A stretch of 64,000 nt of DNA from Zhihengliuella halotolerans (lineage in GTDB: Bacteria > Actinomycetota > Actinomycetes > Actinomycetales > Micrococcaceae), in assembly GCF_004217565.1 (NCBI RefSeq), contig NZ_SHLA01000001.1, positions 2,356,001-2,420,000 on the forward strand. The letters are read 5' to 3'. The stretch's first letter is position 1. Each line of letters starts with the position of its first letter. This document shows, piece by piece, positions 15,949 to 23,614 of the stretch. The notes beneath the pieces are model-generated. The model saw only the letters and a list, made by a program, of their open reading frames with translations. It did no database searches and had not been told where the DNA came from. A program made the position numbers and the translations under genes.

Positions 15949-17178
15949 CTACTTCGCGTTGACGTTCTCGATGACGACGGCGATGCCCTGCCCCACGCCG
16001 ATGCAGAGGGCGGCCACGCCGTACCGCTCGCCCGAGGTCTCGAGGCGGCGCGCCAGCGTGCCGAGCACCCGGAGGCCGGAGGCGCCGAGCGGGTGCCCGA
16101 TGGCGATGGCCCCGCCCCAGGCGTTGACGACCTCGGCCGAGGCCAGCCCGCGCGCCTGCCACTGCTCGATGCAGGCGATGGCCTGCGCGGCGAAAGCCTC
16201 GTTGAGTTCGACGGCGGCGATGTCGCCCCAGGAGAGACCTGCGCGGCGGACGGCCAGGTCGGCGGCCTCGACCGGGGCTTCGCCGAAGTACTGCGGGTCG
16301 TTGGCGGAGGTGCCACGGCCGATGATCTTCGCGATCGGATCGCGTCCGAGCACGCCCGCGGCGGCTTCCGAACCGAGCCAGGCAGCGGAGGCGCCGTCGT
16401 TCATGGGCGAGGCGTTGCCGGCCGTGACAGTGCCACCCTCGGAGCGGAACACGGTGCGCAGGCCGGCGAGGGTCTCGGGGGTGGAGTCGGGCCGGACGGT
16501 CTCGTCGCGGACGACGTCGCTCCCGCGCTTCGTTGCCGCCGCCACGGGCACGACGAGGTTGTCGTAGCGCCCCTCATCCCAGGCGCGGGCGGCGAGCCGG
16601 TGCGAGCGCGCGGCGAACTCGTCCTGCGCGGCACGGGAGATGCCGTGCTTCTCGCGCAGCCGTTCGGTGGCCTCGCCGAGGGAGACGGTCCACTCGGCCG
16701 GCATCGCCGGGTTCACCAGCCGCCAGCCGAGCGTGGTGTTGGCGAGCTCGAGGTTAGCCATGGGGAACGGGCGCTCGGTCTTGGGCAGCACCCAGGGCGC
16801 GCGGGACATGGACTCGACGCCGCCGACCAGCACGAGGTCGGCCTCGCCGACTTCGATCTGGCGGGAGGCAGAGATCGCCGCGTCCAGCGAGGAACCGCAG
16901 AGCCGGTTGACGGTGGTGCCCGGGATCGACGTCGGCAGTCCGGCGAGCAGCGTGGCCATGCGGGCCACGTTGCGGTTCTCCTCGCCGGCGCCGTTGGCGT
17001 TTCCGAAGACGACCTCGTCGATATCCCCCTCCGCAGCACCGGCCTCGAGGCCGGGCGCGCGCCGCACGAGCTCCTTGACCACGTGGGCGGCGAGGTCGTC
17101 CGGGCGGTGACCGGACAGCGAACCGCCGATCTTCCCGAACGGCGTGCGGACGGCGTCGTACATGTAGGCCTGGGCCAT
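15949..17178 (-). CDS. pcaF: 3-oxoadipyl-CoA thiolase
   Basis: A 409-residue thiolase that cleaves 3-oxoadipyl-CoA to succinyl-CoA and acetyl-CoA. Landmarks: the active-site cysteine in NRLCGSSLDA, the histidine in GGAIAIGHPLGASG and the second cysteine in AALCIGVGQG. A general acetyl-CoA acetyltransferase cannot be ruled out on sequence, but linkage to pcaIJ and the PcaR-like sites upstream favour PcaF. First gene of the operon; the pcaI start is 10 bases after its stop. Confidence 0.92.
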   Translation of the reverse strand: MAQAYMYDAVRTPFGKIGGSLSGHRPDDLAAHVVKELVRRAPGLEAGAAEGDIDEVVFGNANGAGEENRNVARMATLLAGLPTSIPGTTVNRLCGSSLDAAISASRQIEVGEADLVLVGGVESMSRAPWVLPKTERPFPMANLELANTTLGWRLVNPAMPAEWTVSLGEATERLREKHGISRAAQDEFAARSHRLAARAWDEGRYDNLVVPVAAATKRGSDVVRDETVRPDSTPETLAGLRTVFRSEGGTVTAGNASPMNDGASAAWLGSEAAAGVLGRDPIAKIIGRGTSANDPQYFGEAPVEAADLAVRRAGLSWGDIAAVELNEAFAAQAIACIEQWQARGLASAEVVNAWGGAIAIGHPLGASGLRVLGTLARRLETSGERYGVAALCIGVGQGIAVVIENVNAK

Positions 17179-17195
17179 GTGAACTTCCCTCGGTT

Positions 17196-17210
17196 GTACG
17201 CTATATGAAC
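17196..17210 (-). promoter_or_regulatory. PcaR-type operator, proximal copy
   Basis: Minus strand reads GTTCATATAGCGTAC. It shares GTTC, the central TA and CGTAC with the copy 19 bases further upstream, and resembles the GTTCGATAATCGCAC consensus I recall for PcaR of Pseudomonas (9 of 15). It lies 18 bases before the pcaF start. Confidence 0.65.
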
Positions 17211-17214
17211 TTCT

Positions 17215-17229
17215 GTACGTTAAGCGAAC
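17215..17229 (-). promoter_or_regulatory. PcaR-type operator, distal copy
   Basis: Minus strand reads GTTCGCTTAACGTAC, 11 of 15 positions shared with the recalled PcaR consensus. It is a direct repeat of the proximal site, offset by 19 bases or about two helical turns. Confidence 0.68.
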
Positions 17230-17276
17230 ACTTTACCGGATGGAAGACGGCTGCGGAAGGCCAACGACTCAGATCC

Positions 17277-17327
17277 GCAACGACGAGTGGTCGCCTGGAA
17301 CGAATCCAGACGACCACTCGTCGTTGC
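17277..17327 (-). terminator. Large stem-loop after the ECF transporter operon
   Basis: GCAACGACGAGTGGTCG (17277-17293) pairs perfectly with 17311-17327, and an inner CTGGA/TCCAG stem closes an ACGAA loop, giving about 22 pairs with one mismatch. It lies 14 bases after the ecfT stop. There is no T-run, so it is a terminator by position only. Confidence 0.6.
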
Positions 17328-17341
17328 GCACCGCGGGCCGG

Positions 17342-18175
17342 TCAGGTCCGGTGCAACGGCCAGGCGGCGCCGATGGCGTAGCACCCGGTGATCGCGACGA
17401 CGGTCGCCGCGACGACTGCGATGTCGAGTCCGGTCACGCGCAGGGAACCGAGCCGGATTTCGCGACCGCGCGGATCGATCGTCGCGAACGTGAAGCCGCG
17501 GGCCTCGAGCGCCTCGACGGTGGTCCGGACGGACTTCGCCGTGTTGAGGAAGATGGGGTAGAACGCCTTGACGACGATCTTCGCCCAGTGCGCCAGGTGC
17601 CGCCAGCCCAGGACTCCGCCCTTGATCGGAGGAGCCTCCCGCAGCTGGTAGCCCTCCATGACCGTGGAGAACTCCTCGACGAGGATCGGCATCATCCGGT
17701 AGCCGTAGCTCACGGCGAATGCCACCGCAGGCGGGAAATGCAGGGCCAGCAGGGCGTCGGAGAGCTTCTCCGGATCGAGCGAGACGAAGGCGGCGAGGCT
17801 GACCAGGGAGACAACGCCCAGTTTGACCGTGACTTCGGTCAGGGCGACGAAGGTCGTGAAGTCGCCCCCGAAGAGCGTCGCCGCGAGCACCAGGTAGACG
17901 AGCTCGAAGCCGAGCCCGATGACGAACAGGCCGAGCACGAGCGGGCCCACACGGGAGATCACGACGAACACGCTCGCGAGCGCGAACAGGCACGCCAGCG
18001 TGGTCAGGTTGTGCGTGAACCACGGGGCCATCGCGAACAGGACATACCAGCCGATCACGACCCGCGGGTCCATGCGCGAGATCAGCCCGCCGCGGGTCGC
18101 GTAGGCCGTTCGGATCAGCTCGAGCTTGACCCACTCGACCGAGAGCACGTCGCGCTGCTTGCGTGCGAGCTTCAC
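17342..18175 (-). CDS. ecfT: ECF transporter transmembrane component EcfT
   Basis: A 277-residue integral membrane protein with about five to six helices. The EcfT coupling-helix signatures are seen as ARG motifs: LEARGFTF near residue 228 is the conserved one, and YQLREAPPIKGG lies in the earlier coupling region. It links the substrate-binding S component to the ATPases. The GTG start overlaps the ATPase stop by 4 bases (GTGA). Last gene of HAD-ecfS-ecfA-ecfT. Confidence 0.88.
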   Translation of the reverse strand: MKLARKQRDVLSVEWVKLELIRTAYATRGGLISRMDPRVVIGWYVLFAMAPWFTHNLTTLACLFALASVFVVISRVGPLVLGLFVIGLGFELVYLVLAATLFGGDFTTFVALTEVTVKLGVVSLVSLAAFVSLDPEKLSDALLALHFPPAVAFAVSYGYRMMPILVEEFSTVMEGYQLREAPPIKGGVLGWRHLAHWAKIVVKAFYPIFLNTAKSVRTTVEALEARGFTFATIDPRGREIRLGSLRVTGLDIAVVAATVVAITGCYAIGAAWPLHRT

Positions 18176-19884
18176 GCGACGACCTCCGTCTGCTCGGCGG
18201 CGAACGCGGCCGCGAACTCGTCCACCGTGAGCGGCAGCGGATCCATGCCCAGCCCCGCGCCCAACTGGGTGATCTGGGGCGGGACCAGACGGGCCCGCTC
18301 GAGTACGTCCGCGCGGGCGAAGAGCTCGCGCGGCGTCGTGTCGGCGACGACTCGCCCGCCCTCGAGGGCGATGACCCGGGTCGCCCATTCGGCGACCAGA
18401 TGCATGTCGTGGGTCGCGACGACGGAGCAGGAGATCACGTCGGAGAGGTCGGCGAGCATGCCGATCACGTCGTCCCGGCTCGCGACGTCGAGAGAGGCGG
18501 TCGGCTCGTCGAGCAGCAGCAGGCTCGGGCGCATGGCCAGGCCGATCGCGAGCGTCGCCCGGCGCTGCTGGCCGCCGGAGAGCGTGCGCCCGTCGCGGTC
18601 CGCGAACCCGGCGAGCCGGACCCGCTCGAGGATGCCCTCGACGAGCTGCTCGACGTCGTGCGCGCGGCGTCCCCGCGGGAACAGCCCGACGTCGTCGCGC
18701 ACCGACGCCTTCAGGAACATCCGTTCGGGCTGCTGGTACAGATACGCGGCGCGGTCGGCGAGCCGGTGCGCGCGCTTGCTGCGGGTGTTGTCGCCCTCGA
18801 GCAGGACGTCGCCCTGACGCGGGACGGCGATGCCCGCGAGGAGCTTCATGAGCGTCGTCTTCCCGGCACCGTTGCCGCCGATGAGGGCGACGCGGTCGCC
18901 GGCCGAGAAGTCCAGATCCAGCCCGGCGATGACCGGCTGGAGGTCCCCGTGCACGCCGCGGTAGCCGTGATCCACGCCGCGCACGCTCGCGACGACGCGC
19001 CGGGCGCCGTCGTCGTGTGCCGCGTCCGGGTCGCTCACGACGGGCACGACGGCGGCCGCGCGCCGGCCGCCCACGAGGGCCGCCGCCTCGGCGACGGAGC
19101 GGGGCGTGCCGTCGATCCCGAGCCGGCGGACGGCGTCGACGATCTGGGGCGCGGGAATGCCGTGCTCGACGAGCTCGCCGGCCCGGCCCAGCGCCTCGCG
19201 GACGGGCAGGTGCCACACGGGGGCACCCTCGCTCATGAGCAGCACGGACTTGGCGTGGGCGGCGATGAATTCGGCGTGGTGCTCGATCGTGATCACCGTC
19301 AGCCCGTGCTCCTCGTTGAGGACGGCGAGCCGGCGGTAGATCTCCTGGGCGGCCGCCGGGTCCAGCTCGGCAACGGGCTCGTCGACCACGATCACCTCGG
19401 GTCGCAGCGCGAGCACCGAGGCCAGGGCCACGAGGTGGGCCTGACCGCCGGAGAGCTGCCACACGAACCTGTCGGCCAGGTGGGTGATGCCGAGCAACTC
19501 CATCGCCTCCGCGGTGCGCTCCGCGTGGTCGGACTGCCCGTAGTTGATGGGGCCGAAGGCGACCTCGTCGCGCACGGTCGGCCGCACCAGCTGGTTCTGG
19601 AAGTCCTGGTAGACGTAGCCGACCGTCTGCGACAGGGCCGCGACCGAGGAGCCGAAGCTGTCGACACCGGCCACCCGGACGGATCCAGCGAACTCGCCGG
19701 ACCAGTAGTGCGGGACCAGCCCGTTGAACGTCTTGCAGAGCGTGGTCTTGCCGGATCCGTTGCCGCCGACGACGGCCACGAAGTCTCCGCGCTCGATCGT
19801 GAGGTTCACGTTGCGCAGCGTGTCCGCGTCCGCGCCGGGGTACCGGAAGCTGAGCTCCTCGACCTCGATGATCGGCGTGCTCAT
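18172..19884 (-). CDS. ecfA: ECF transporter ATPase, two fused ABC domains
   Basis: A 570-residue protein with two ABC cassettes in tandem, replacing the usual EcfA1/EcfA2 pair. Domain 1: Walker A GGNGSGKTT (about residue 40), signature LSGGQAHLVALA, Walker B VIVVDEPVAELD. Domain 2: Walker A GGNGAGKTT (about 350), signature LSGGQQRRATLA, Walker B LLLLDEPTASLD. Both appear complete. The ATG overlaps the ecfS stop by 4 bases (ATGA). Confidence 0.93.
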   Translation of the reverse strand: MSTPIIEVEELSFRYPGADADTLRNVNLTIERGDFVAVVGGNGSGKTTLCKTFNGLVPHYWSGEFAGSVRVAGVDSFGSSVAALSQTVGYVYQDFQNQLVRPTVRDEVAFGPINYGQSDHAERTAEAMELLGITHLADRFVWQLSGGQAHLVALASVLALRPEVIVVDEPVAELDPAAAQEIYRRLAVLNEEHGLTVITIEHHAEFIAAHAKSVLLMSEGAPVWHLPVREALGRAGELVEHGIPAPQIVDAVRRLGIDGTPRSVAEAAALVGGRRAAAVVPVVSDPDAAHDDGARRVVASVRGVDHGYRGVHGDLQPVIAGLDLDFSAGDRVALIGGNGAGKTTLMKLLAGIAVPRQGDVLLEGDNTRSKRAHRLADRAAYLYQQPERMFLKASVRDDVGLFPRGRRAHDVEQLVEGILERVRLAGFADRDGRTLSGGQQRRATLAIGLAMRPSLLLLDEPTASLDVASRDDVIGMLADLSDVISCSVVATHDMHLVAEWATRVIALEGGRVVADTTPRELFARADVLERARLVPPQITQLGAGLGMDPLPLTVDEFAAAFAAEQTEVVA

Positions 19885-20789
19885 CGCAGGTCCCCGCGCC
19901 CTGCCCGGCGCTTGCGCCAGACCGCGAACAGGATCACAGCGATCGCCAGCACGACGACGGCGGCGCCGGCGCCCACCCAGAGGAACACGTCGCCGTACGC
20001 GTCGAGGAAGTCCGGCTCGAAGACGCCGAAGGACAGGTCCACGGCCTCGAGGAAGGCGAACACGAAGGAGCCGAGGCCCGCGAGCACGGCGACCGCGACG
20101 AACCAGAACGCCTTCGGAGCCTCTCCCGGGAACGGCTTGCCGGGCTCGCGGGGCTGCAGGCCGAGCAGCGGCTCGAGCCGGCCGTAGAGCTCCGGGATCA
20201 GCCAGAGCGCGGGGATCGCGCCGAAGAGAATGCCGGAGATGATCACGTCCACGCCGAATCCGAGGGACTCGAGGAAGAGGATCGACTGCGGCAGGCCCTC
20301 GACGAATTCGGCGTCCTCGACGCCGATCCACACCTTCGCGAGGTCGACGACGGCGGAGAGGAACTTGTCGATACCCACGATGAGCAGTGCCCCGAGGAAG
20401 ATCTGCCCCCGGCTGCGCGGGTTGCGGATGATCGAGCCGGCGACGAAGATCGCCAGGAACATCTGGATGAACCCCTCCACCTCGGCCAGGCCGGAGAAGT
20501 CGCCCATCAGCAGGTCGGTGAAGACGATCTCTCCGAGCGGCGCGCCGAGCGCCACCCAGAAGGGGCTGACCAGGGCGGCGAGGGTCAGGGGGATGAAGAC
20601 GAAGTAGCTGACCGAGAATTCGACCGGTCCGATCGACACGTCGGGGACGACCTCCAGGATGATGTTCGAGAGCCCGAACAGGGCCATCGACAGCACGAAG
20701 ATCATGAGGTTCTGCGGCGTCGAGGCGCCGGCCCCTCCCGTGCCGCGCAGCTCGCCGCGGCGCTCGTCGGTTCCAAGAGTGGTGCTCAT
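19881..20789 (-). CDS. ECF transporter substrate-binding (S) component, extended
   Basis: A 302-residue membrane protein. The first about 235 residues hold six helices in the ECF S-component manner (PVEFSVSYFVFIPLTLAALV, SPFWVALGAPLGEIVFTDLL). The remaining about 65 residues add two more helices, so it is longer than the usual 170-220-residue S component. The vitamin or metabolite bound is unknown; I see no riboswitch that would name it. GAGAG precedes ATG 20789. It sits between the HAD fusion and the ATPase gene. Confidence 0.78.
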   Translation of the reverse strand: MSTTLGTDERRGELRGTGGAGASTPQNLMIFVLSMALFGLSNIILEVVPDVSIGPVEFSVSYFVFIPLTLAALVSPFWVALGAPLGEIVFTDLLMGDFSGLAEVEGFIQMFLAIFVAGSIIRNPRSRGQIFLGALLIVGIDKFLSAVVDLAKVWIGVEDAEFVEGLPQSILFLESLGFGVDVIISGILFGAIPALWLIPELYGRLEPLLGLQPREPGKPFPGEAPKAFWFVAVAVLAGLGSFVFAFLEAVDLSFGVFEPDFLDAYGDVFLWVGAGAAVVVLAIAVILFAVWRKRRAGRGDLR

Positions 20790-20830
20790 ATCCGTATCTC
20801 TCTTTCGCAGGTGTGGTGAGTGATGGATGG

Positions 20831-22471
20831 TCATCGGGCCAAGGCGGGGACGGCGCCCATGAGCCGCGCGAGCCCGTCGGCGTCGTCGACGACGTCGGTC
20901 ACGAGCCCCTCGGCGAGGGCCGCCTCGAGCGCGGGGTCTGCCGTGGAGCCGCCGCGCACCAGGACCCGGCGCCCGATGCCGCACGTGTGGGCGGCGACGG
21001 CGTCGTTCTGGGGCTTGTCCCCGTAGAACCAGCTCAGGCCCGGGTCCGCGGCGGCGATCGAAAGCGCCTCGCGCACGAGCGCAGGGTCGGGCTTGCGGGC
21101 GCCGGCCTCGTCGGAGCAGACGTAGGCGGCGATCAGATGGTCGATCCCGTGTTCCGCGCACACGGCGCGCACGGCCCGCCCGCTGACGGTGTTGGAAACC
21201 ACGACGACGGGGCGGCCCGCGGCCGCGCACGCCTCGAGCAGCGCCGCCACCCCCGTACGCAGTTCGCGGCGTGACTTGGCCGCACCGTAGCGGGCCATGA
21301 CGTCGTGCGCCTCGGCGGTCAGGACGGCGCGCTGGCGGCCACTGAGGCCGGCGCCGAACCAGTCGCGCCAGAACGTGGGCGCGTCGACCTCGGGGATCCC
21401 CGCCCCCGGGCCGGAACCGGTGCGAGCGTCCCGCTTGAAGTCCCGGTACACCGACCGGGCCGCCTCGACGCGTGTGAGCACGCCGGCGGTGTCGGGGCCG
21501 GCCTCCGTCCCCGCGAGCAGATCGGCGAGCCAGCCGGCGAACCGGTCCATCGCCTGCGGGTCCGCGGCCGAGGCCGAGATGACGCCGCCGTGGTCGATGA
21601 GCAGGGCGCCCCGCACAGGGTCGACTACTCCGGGCTCGCGCGCAGAGCCCGGAACCGCGGGGGCGCGCGGGGACGGCGCCGTCGTCGTCGTGCCCTGGGC
21701 CGTGCGCAGGGCCCGGGCGAGGCCCTCAGGGGTGTCGAAGACGGCGTCGGCGGTGTCGGCGACGGCGAACGGCGGCTCGTCCGTGTGGTGACTGCGGGTG
21801 AGTACGACGGCGGCGACGCCCGCTCGGCGCCCGGCGACGACGTCGCGGTCCTGGGTGTCGCCGACGTACCAGCAGCGCGCGGGCTCGACGCCGAGGCCGC
21901 GGGCGGCGAGCTCGATGATGCCAGGGTGCGGCTTGCGCAGGCCGACCTCGTCCGAGTAGCACTGGATACCGAACCGGCCCTCGAGGCCGTGATCGGCGAG
22001 AATGCGGCGGTGACTGCGGCCCGAGTGCGCGTTGGAGACGATGCCGACGGGGATGCCCCGGGCGTCGGCGATGTCGAGCAGCTCGCGGATGCCGGGCCGG
22101 AGGTCGTGCGCGGAGAGGGTCGTATTCAGCTCGGCCAGCACGTCGGAGGCCTCGGCGGTCAGGAGCGCGCGGGCGGGTGCCGGGAGGTCTGCGGCGAGGA
22201 AGTCCGCGACGACTTCGCGTGGGCCCATCTCCGTCGGGGCGAGCCGGCGGCTCTGCGCGTGCTTCCAGTGCTTGAGCGCGGTCAGCCCGGCGTCGAGGGA
22301 CCGGCGCAGGTCCGTCCGGTCGGCCGGCAGGTGGGCGCGTTCGAGGCGGGCAGCGAGGGACGCGGCCATGCGGTCGCGGCCGTCGGGGTGTTTCCGGGTT
22401 TCGAAGACGACCCCGCCGAAGTCGAGGAGCAAGGCATCTGGAACGTTCCGGAGAGCGTGTTCGTTGTTCAT
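20831..22471 (-). CDS. Tandem HAD-family hydrolase fusion
   Basis: A 546-residue protein made of two complete HAD (subfamily IA-like) phosphatase units joined by a Thr/Ala/Pro-rich linker (about residues 250-285). Unit 1 has LLLDFGGVVF, GIVSNAHSG, LRKPHPG and GDTQDRD; unit 2 has LLIDHGGVIS, VVSNTVSG, ARKPDPA and GDKPQND. In both, the second aspartate of motif I (D-x-D) is glycine, as in DFGGV-type HADs. First gene of the ECF operon, so a phosphorylated form of the transported compound is a plausible substrate. A palindrome lies inside codons about 7-12. Confidence 0.82.
   Translation of the reverse strand: MNNEHALRNVPDALLLDFGGVVFETRKHPDGRDRMAASLAARLERAHLPADRTDLRRSLDAGLTALKHWKHAQSRRLAPTEMGPREVVADFLAADLPAPARALLTAEASDVLAELNTTLSAHDLRPGIRELLDIADARGIPVGIVSNAHSGRSHRRILADHGLEGRFGIQCYSDEVGLRKPHPGIIELAARGLGVEPARCWYVGDTQDRDVVAGRRAGVAAVVLTRSHHTDEPPFAVADTADAVFDTPEGLARALRTAQGTTTTAPSPRAPAVPGSAREPGVVDPVRGALLIDHGGVISASAADPQAMDRFAGWLADLLAGTEAGPDTAGVLTRVEAARSVYRDFKRDARTGSGPGAGIPEVDAPTFWRDWFGAGLSGRQRAVLTAEAHDVMARYGAAKSRRELRTGVAALLEACAAAGRPVVVVSNTVSGRAVRAVCAEHGIDHLIAAYVCSDEAGARKPDPALVREALSIAAADPGLSWFYGDKPQNDAVAAHTCGIGRRVLVRGGSTADPALEAALAEGLVTDVVDDADGLARLMGAVPALAR
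22437..22452. promoter_or_regulatory. LacI-type operator O2, inside the HAD gene
   Basis: TCTGGAACGTTCCGGA with the perfect core GGAACGTTCC (22440-22449). It is the exact reverse complement of the 16-mer at 22526-22541. The central CG step is typical of LacI-family sites. Inside the coding start it could block elongation or allow a DNA loop. Confidence 0.68.
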
Positions 22472-22525
22472 GCCGTCGACGCTATGCGGGGGCCGCGTCC
22501 ACGGGGACAACAGCAGGTTAACGAA

Positions 22526-22541
22526 TCCGGAACGTTCCAGA
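22526..22541. promoter_or_regulatory. LacI-type operator O1, upstream of the HAD/ECF operon
   Basis: TCCGGAACGTTCCAGA with core GGAACGTTCC (22529-22538), between the divergent HAD and LacI genes. The centre-to-centre distance to the second copy is 89 bases, about 8.5 helical turns. Confidence 0.72.
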
Positions 22542-22595
22542 ACTGCCGCGTCCACCTCACGCCGCTTGGCGCAGGAACCTGATAGAAAGTAGGCG

Positions 22596-23582
22596 ATGAC
22601 CCTCGAATCCGCCCGCCCCACGATCATCGACGTCGCCCGCGCCGCCGGCGTCTCCAAGTCGCTGGTCTCCTCGGCCCTGCGCGGGGATCCCGGCGTGAGC
22701 GCGGCGAGCCGCGAGCGCGTCCTGGCCGCGGCGGGCCGCCTCGGCTATCGCAAGAACGGGTGGGCCCAGCGGCTCGTGAGCGGCCGCAGCAACCTGATCG
22801 GCGTCCTGCTCACCGACCTGCGCAACGCCTACCACACGGACATCGTCAACGGCATCGAGGATGCCGCGGCGGCCGCGGGCTACGGCGTGCTGCTCAGCCA
22901 CGGCCGACGCGATCGGGATGTACTGCTCACCCACGCCGAGGAGCTGCTCGACGTCGGCGTCGACGGCGTCGTCGCGATCACGTCCCACCTCACGCCCGCG
23001 GACCTCCAACGCCTCGCGGATCGCGCGCCCGTCGTCGTGGTCGGCCGCCCCGCCGCCGTGCCGGCCGGCGTCGGCTGGGTCTCGAACGACGACGAGGCGG
23101 GCGCCCGGCTCGCCGTCGACCATCTGGCCGCCCGCGGGCACGAGCGGATCGCGTACCTGACCGCCTCGGACCGGCCCGCAGCCGCCGCTCGACGCGACTC
23201 CTACCGCCAGCGGATCGCAGAACTCGCGGCTCGTCCGCGCGAGTACGACGCGCGCACCGGGGGCGTCGAAGCCCTCCTCGCGGACGTGCGCAGCGCGGAC
23301 GGTCCGACAGCGGTGTTCGCGGCGAACGACCGGGTGGCCGCACGCCTACTCGGCGGCGCGATCGACGCGGGCCTGACGGTGCCCGGCGACCTGGCCATCG
23401 TCGGCTACGACAACACCGAACTGGCGGGACTGCTGCGACCGTCCCTGACGAGCATCGACCAGCCGCGCACGTCCATGGGGCGGGATGCGATGGCACAGCT
23501 CGCCGCGCTCATCGGAGGCGGCGAGCCGGGACGCGAAGTCGCCGCGCCGTCGCTCGTGGCGCGCGCGTCGACGGGCGCCTGA
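22596..23582 (+). CDS. LacI-family transcriptional regulator
   Basis: A 328-residue LacI/GalR repressor: helix-turn-helix at residues about 9-30 (TIIDVARAAGVSKSLVSSAL), hinge helix SRERVLAAAGRLGYRKN, then a periplasmic-binding-protein-like sensor domain (VFAANDRVAARLLGG, VPGDLAIVGYDNTEL). It is divergent from the HAD-ECF operon, whose start carries two matching palindromes, so control of that operon and of itself is likely. The inducer is unknown. Confidence 0.92.
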   Translation: MTLESARPTIIDVARAAGVSKSLVSSALRGDPGVSAASRERVLAAAGRLGYRKNGWAQRLVSGRSNLIGVLLTDLRNAYHTDIVNGIEDAAAAAGYGVLLSHGRRDRDVLLTHAEELLDVGVDGVVAITSHLTPADLQRLADRAPVVVVGRPAAVPAGVGWVSNDDEAGARLAVDHLAARGHERIAYLTASDRPAAAARRDSYRQRIAELAARPREYDARTGGVEALLADVRSADGPTAVFAANDRVAARLLGGAIDAGLTVPGDLAIVGYDNTELAGLLRPSLTSIDQPRTSMGRDAMAQLAALIGGGEPGREVAAPSLVARASTGA

Positions 23583-23614
23583 CCCGTACGATTCGGCGCT
23601 CAGAGGCGCTCCCG

